35,173 nt of DNA, from the NCBI GenBank assembly GCA_036267355.1, contig DATAWG010000120.1:1-35173 (forward strand), read 5' to 3'. Below the pieces are notes generated by a model that was given only the letters and a program-made list of their open reading frames with translations, was not told the origin of the DNA and made no database searches. Every line of letters starts with the position of its first letter. The stretch's first letter is position 1. The stretch is from Pirellulales bacterium (GTDB taxonomy: Bacteria > Planctomycetota > Planctomycetia > Pirellulales > DATAWG01). Of the stretch, positions 31,993 through 35,173 are shown in pieces. Both the position numbers and the translations under genes were made by a program.

Positions 31993-34554
31993 CTAATGGT
32001 TGAACAAGAATTCCTTCGTATTGATCAGCGCCCACAGAATGTCTTCATAGGCGGCGCGATCGTTTTTCGTTTGTGCGATGTGATGCAGCGAAACTTCTGT
32101 TTCGTCGGCGGCCGGATGACGCGAGTAGAACTCGAGATAAAGCTGATCGATTTTTTCCGCCGAAGTGTGCTTCTTGTCCTCGGCCAGCGTGGCCGCGCGG
32201 CCGATGCCGGCCGCCACCTTCTGCTGCACGTCGACCGAATTCAGCAAATGCAGGCTCTGGGCCAGATTCGCATCGTTGCTCCGCTCGCACTCGCACGGGC
32301 TGGACCCTTCCGGGCGGCCAAACACCGTAAGGAAATACGAATTGAATCCACTGTCGGGCAATTCGATGGCCCGGGTGCCCATCGGCATGCCGTTGAATTT
32401 CGTCGGCGCGCCGGTCACTTGGTCGACCGCGTCGAGCAACACCTCGGCCGTAAGCCGCTTCGGATAATAATGCGAATAACTTTGGTGATCGCCGGCGTTG
32501 TATCGGTTTGGCACCGCCGAAAGTTGATACACCTGCGAATTGCAGATCGTGCGGACGAGATCTTTAAGATCGTGGTGGTTGACGGCGAAATGCTCGGCCA
32601 GCGCCGCAAGCAATTCGGGATTCGAAGCCGGATTGGTGGCCCGCATGTCGTCTTCCGGTTCGACCAGCCCGCGGCCGAAGAAATGTTTCCAATAGCGATT
32701 CGCCAATGCGGGGGCGAAGTACGGATTTTTGGCATCGACCATCCAATCCACGAGCGACTGTCGTGGATCATCGTCGGGCGAAAGTACGACAGGCTTTCCG
32801 CCAAGCGGCGCCGGTGGCACCTGCTCGTGGGTCCGAATATTCTCGGCCGTTGCCATGCCGCGGCGATGATAGATGCGGAATTCGCTTTGCTGCAGGCCTT
32901 GCTTCTTGCCGACGCGCGAGAAAAACGCGTCGAATCCAAAATAATCCTGCTGGCTCCAGCGCTCGAACGGATGGTGATGACAATGGGCACATTGAATCCG
33001 CATGCCAAGAAACAATTGCGCCGTATCTTCCATTTCCTGCGCTGGTTCGGCCGCTTCGCGATACCAAGCCACCGGCGGATTCTCGCTCACTTCGCCAGAC
33101 GCCGTCAAAATGTCGCGAACAAATTGATCGTAGGGCTTATTTTCGTAAAGCGATTGGCGAATCCAATCGTGAAACAGAAAATCGCCATGCTCGTAACTCG
33201 GCATCACGCGCTTGTTGCGCAACACGGCAGTCCACTTCGTCGCGAAATAATCGGCGTAGCCATCGCTGGCCAATAACTCATCGATCCAATGGGCCCGCTT
33301 GTTCGAGTCAGCATCCGTCAGAAAGCGCGCGGTTTCTTCCGCGGTCGGCAGCCGGCCGGCGATGTCGATCGACGCGCGGCGGACGAATGTCGCATCGTCG
33401 CAAACCGGCGAGGGGGGAATTCCCAGCGTTTTCAACTGCTTGAACACGGCCTCGTCGATAAAATTTTTCGCCGCGGGCATCTGATCCATCGGAGCGCCCA
33501 ATGGTAAAGCAGCCCGAAACACGGCCACCTGGCCTTGATAGCGGGCCATGATCGCCACGGTGCCCGGCAGATCGCGAGCGGTAACCAGACCGGTCGAGCT
33601 GACCTCGGCCATTTCCGTGTCGTTCGGTTCGAATTTCGTCATCAGCGTGACATCTTCGACCGATCCGTCGGAATAATGGGCGAGGCAAATCAATTGCTGC
33701 TTTGCGCCGGGCTTGAGCGTGCGAATCGCCGGCACGACTTCGATCTTCGACACCACCGGATCGTCGGGCTTGCCGTAGGGCATCCCTTGCACGATCCACC
33801 GCCGCAAAAGCTTGTAGGGAACCGAATCGACCTCCATCCGCTGCCCACCGCCGTGCGGGATCAGACCAGCGGCCTTCTGCAGCAGCAAGCTGCTATCCGG
33901 CGCGGCGGGCGACAGCCGGCGACCGCGGCCTTCCATCACGAGATGCTCATAATCTTCGCTCGGCACGAAACCCAATAGCGAAAGCCGAAAGCCATTCTGC
34001 CCGCTCGCCTTACCGTGGCAACCGCCGGCGTTGCAGCCCAGCTTGGTGAAAATCGGGACGATCTGATTCGGGAAATTCACCGGCGGGTCGTCGGTGAAAT
34101 GCGTGACCACAACGGTGATCATCGCTTTGTGGCCCGCGGCGGCTTCCGCGACAATCAGGGATTTTCCATCGGCCAGCGGCCAAACCAAGCCGGTTTGGTC
34201 GATGCGAACGATTCCGGTGGGTTCGACCGTGTATCGCACTTGCCGTGTCAGATCGCGTAGTTCGCCATCACCGAGTTTTTCGGTGACGATCAGTTGTTGG
34301 CGCGAATCGCGGCCGGCGAGGGTGAAGCTGCTAGCATCCTTGCCGCCGGATACGATTGTGAGACCAGCAAGAGTCGAAGACGCAACGGCGGGCTTGGCGG
34401 CTGAAGTGACGGGGGCGGTGGCGGAAGAGGCGATCTTCGCTCCAACGAACTTTACCGTCGGTTGTTCGGCTTGTCCGTCGCGCAGAGCCAGACCGCTGAG
34501 CAATCCGACGATCAAACCGATTCCCGCGGCCGAAAACGTCATGCTTTGGCGCAT
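31993..34554 (-). CDS. PSD1 protein (DUF1549/DUF1553) with cytochrome-like motifs
   Basis: This 853-residue protein has a signal peptide (about 1-29) and an N-terminal Ig-like domain. A cytochrome-like segment reads GCNAGGCHGK (C174, C179, H180; CX4CH). A second Ig-like domain follows (FEPNDTEMAEVSSTG). DUF1549 (about 365-560) has FIDEAVFKQLKTLGIPPSP, RRASIDIAGRLPTAEE and IQCAHCHHHPFE (C522, C525, H526). DUF1553 (about 610-850) has SLVDWMVDAKNPYFAPALAN and RYWKHFFGRGLVEPEDDMRA. Such proteins are abundant and characteristic of planctomycetes, and their function is unproven. AAGGGAG 6-7 bp upstream of 34554 and the signal peptide set the start; an ATG at 34620 is an alternative. It heads the minus-strand triad. 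Confidence 0.92.
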   Translation of the reverse strand: MRQSMTFSAAGIGLIVGLLSGLALRDGQAEQPTVKFVGAKIASSATAPVTSAAKPAVASSTLAGLTIVSGGKDASSFTLAGRDSRQQLIVTEKLGDGELRDLTRQVRYTVEPTGIVRIDQTGLVWPLADGKSLIVAEAAAGHKAMITVVVTHFTDDPPVNFPNQIVPIFTKLGCNAGGCHGKASGQNGFRLSLLGFVPSEDYEHLVMEGRGRRLSPAAPDSSLLLQKAAGLIPHGGGQRMEVDSVPYKLLRRWIVQGMPYGKPDDPVVSKIEVVPAIRTLKPGAKQQLICLAHYSDGSVEDVTLMTKFEPNDTEMAEVSSTGLVTARDLPGTVAIMARYQGQVAVFRAALPLGAPMDQMPAAKNFIDEAVFKQLKTLGIPPSPVCDDATFVRRASIDIAGRLPTAEETARFLTDADSNKRAHWIDELLASDGYADYFATKWTAVLRNKRVMPSYEHGDFLFHDWIRQSLYENKPYDQFVRDILTASGEVSENPPVAWYREAAEPAQEMEDTAQLFLGMRIQCAHCHHHPFERWSQQDYFGFDAFFSRVGKKQGLQQSEFRIYHRRGMATAENIRTHEQVPPAPLGGKPVVLSPDDDPRQSLVDWMVDAKNPYFAPALANRYWKHFFGRGLVEPEDDMRATNPASNPELLAALAEHFAVNHHDLKDLVRTICNSQVYQLSAVPNRYNAGDHQSYSHYYPKRLTAEVLLDAVDQVTGAPTKFNGMPMGTRAIELPDSGFNSYFLTVFGRPEGSSPCECERSNDANLAQSLHLLNSVDVQQKVAAGIGRAATLAEDKKHTSAEKIDQLYLEFYSRHPAADETEVSLHHIAQTKNDRAAYEDILWALINTKEFLFNH

Positions 34555-34876
34555 GGCAACTCCCTTCGTGCTAAAGAGCAGCCTGGGCCCCCGCCCAAAC
34601 CCAGATGGTGTTTCGCTCATTGCTTCCCTGCAATCCCTTTCAATATGCCTATAGTGGCGCAGGAAAGCAATAATTTGTCAAGACGCATTTAGATGCGTTT
34701 ATGCGTCTGGCGAGAATTCATGGTTGGCTACTATTCGGGTCGGATTTGCGATGGGGGAGCGGCGAAGCATGGCCCCAAAGGCGTGCGGCGAGATTAGAAT
34801 GAGGCGATACCTGCGGTCATGTTTTGGCCTAAACTTGTCGGGAATGCCCTTTCGTTCGCCCCAAAAGAGCAACACA
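34555..34876. other. Divergent spacer between PSD1 and the last gene
   Basis: About 320 bp. It is AT-richer around 34640-34710. Minus-strand TTGACA (34676-34681) could be a -35 box, but the nearest TATAGG lies 22 bp away, so the promoter is not well defined. The inverted repeat at 34681-34708 lies here. Confidence 0.4.
34681..34708. promoter_or_regulatory. Inverted repeat in divergent promoter region
   Basis: AGACGCAT (34681-34688) and ATGCGTCT (34701-34708) are exact reverse complements 12 bp apart. A third related motif, GATGCGTTT, lies between them. The position between divergent genes and next to TTGACA suggests an operator. Confidence 0.4.
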
Positions 34877-35173
34877 ATGAAATTGGCCATGGTCCGCGTT
34901 TTCGACCAATTGCTTCCCCTTGCTGTCTTCGCCGTGGTCCTCGCCGTTGCGCCGGCACAGGCAGACGAACCGGCAATCGCTGATTTAGCAAAACCGAATT
35001 TGGCCGCATCGAACTCGGCAAAAGCGGAAGCCGCAAAATCCGACGCGGCAAAATCCGACGCGGCAGCGCCCACCGGACCGCTGCTCGGAAAAACCGTTGT
35101 CGAGCATGTCAAGATCGGCGTCGTAATCACGGCCGACACCGGTCCGTGCCGTGGGATTGTCGCCACCGCTCCA
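34877..35173 (+). CDS. Secreted protein, probably transglutaminase-like (partial)
   Basis: The frame is open from the ATG at 34877 to the window edge (99 codons). It starts with a signal peptide (LLPLAVFAVVLAVAPAQA, about 12-29). An Ala/Lys-rich linker follows with AAKSD twice, encoded by two exact 15-bp copies of GCAAAATCCGACGCG at 35033-35062. Then comes VKIGVVITADTGPCRGIVAT. That last segment resembles the region upstream of the transglutaminase core in secreted planctomycete transglutaminase-like proteins; the Cys-His-Asp core lies outside the window. It is divergent from the PSD1 gene. The gene is real with good confidence, the family name much less so. Confidence 0.6.
   Translation, partial: MKLAMVRVFDQLLPLAVFAVVLAVAPAQADEPAIADLAKPNLAASNSAKAEAAKSDAAKSDAAAPTGPLLGKTVVEHVKIGVVITADTGPCRGIVATAP

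Noticed and set aside
31644-32035. Short minus frames with LKPHNLKPHN peptides
   Set aside because: They are translations of the 15-bp tandem repeat, not proteins.
31858-33276. 472-codon plus frame opposite the PSD1 gene
   Set aside because: Antisense shadow of a strongly conserved DUF1549/DUF1553 gene.

Overview
The window looks like a chromosomal segment of a planctomycete (Planctomycetota, probably Pirellulales-like). The evidence is the family content. It includes a DUF1549/DUF1553 (PSD1) protein, a planctomycete-type cytochrome domain (PSCyt1) fused to WD40 repeats, a pre-peptidase C-terminal (PPC) domain protein, a DUF1080 protein, a two-domain NIPSNAP protein, CsrA, and the start of what is probably a planctomycete transglutaminase-like protein. 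GC content is high. Genes are loosely packed, strands are mixed, and the intergenic spaces carry several families of short palindromic or tandem repeats.

Layout. 1-650 is a mobile-element scar: the C-terminal tail of an ISKra4-like transposase with a strong terminator, a 5' fragment of a tRNA-Lys gene, and the 5' stub of a planctomycete-type tyrosine integrase. 795-3671 holds a secreted glucuronoyl-esterase-like hydrolase (+), and opposite it a translationally coupled pair, a secreted Cys-phosphatase and an SDR oxidoreductase (-). 3672-4716 is repeat-rich and carries tRNA-Glu(UUC). csrA lies at 4717-4962 with a long leader. 5895-8558 runs on the + strand: an isolated nuoI, a DUF2203 protein, a small secreted unknown and the PLP-homeostasis protein YggS. 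8723-12723 holds a YycJ-like metallo-hydrolase (-), a NIPSNAP protein (+), a DUF1080 protein (-) and an aspartyl/asparaginyl beta-hydroxylase-like protein (+).

13206-16803 is a three-gene surface or secretion module: a single-pass Pro-rich membrane protein, a ParA/CpsD-like ATPase whose P-loop Lys is Arg, and an ExeA-like AAA ATPase. sixA follows on the minus strand. 17716-23359 is a Kdo/LPS cluster: kdsD and kdsC overlap by 4 bp and are followed by a 1263-residue membrane-anchored protein with LptA/OstA-like segments. This links Kdo synthesis with an oversized LPS-transport-like protein. 23688-24986 is a CinA homologue with a degenerate C-terminal amidase motif.

25114-34554 (minus strand) is a planctomycete triad read PSD1, then PPC protein, then PSCyt1-WD40 protein. 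The last two both contain a roughly 200-residue Ala-rich coiled coil, and in the WD40 protein this coil separates two sets of seven WD40 repeats. This triad and the LPS cluster are the best candidates for under-described systems. The window ends inside a secreted protein on the + strand.

All identifications come from reading motifs and overall protein character. No database search was run.
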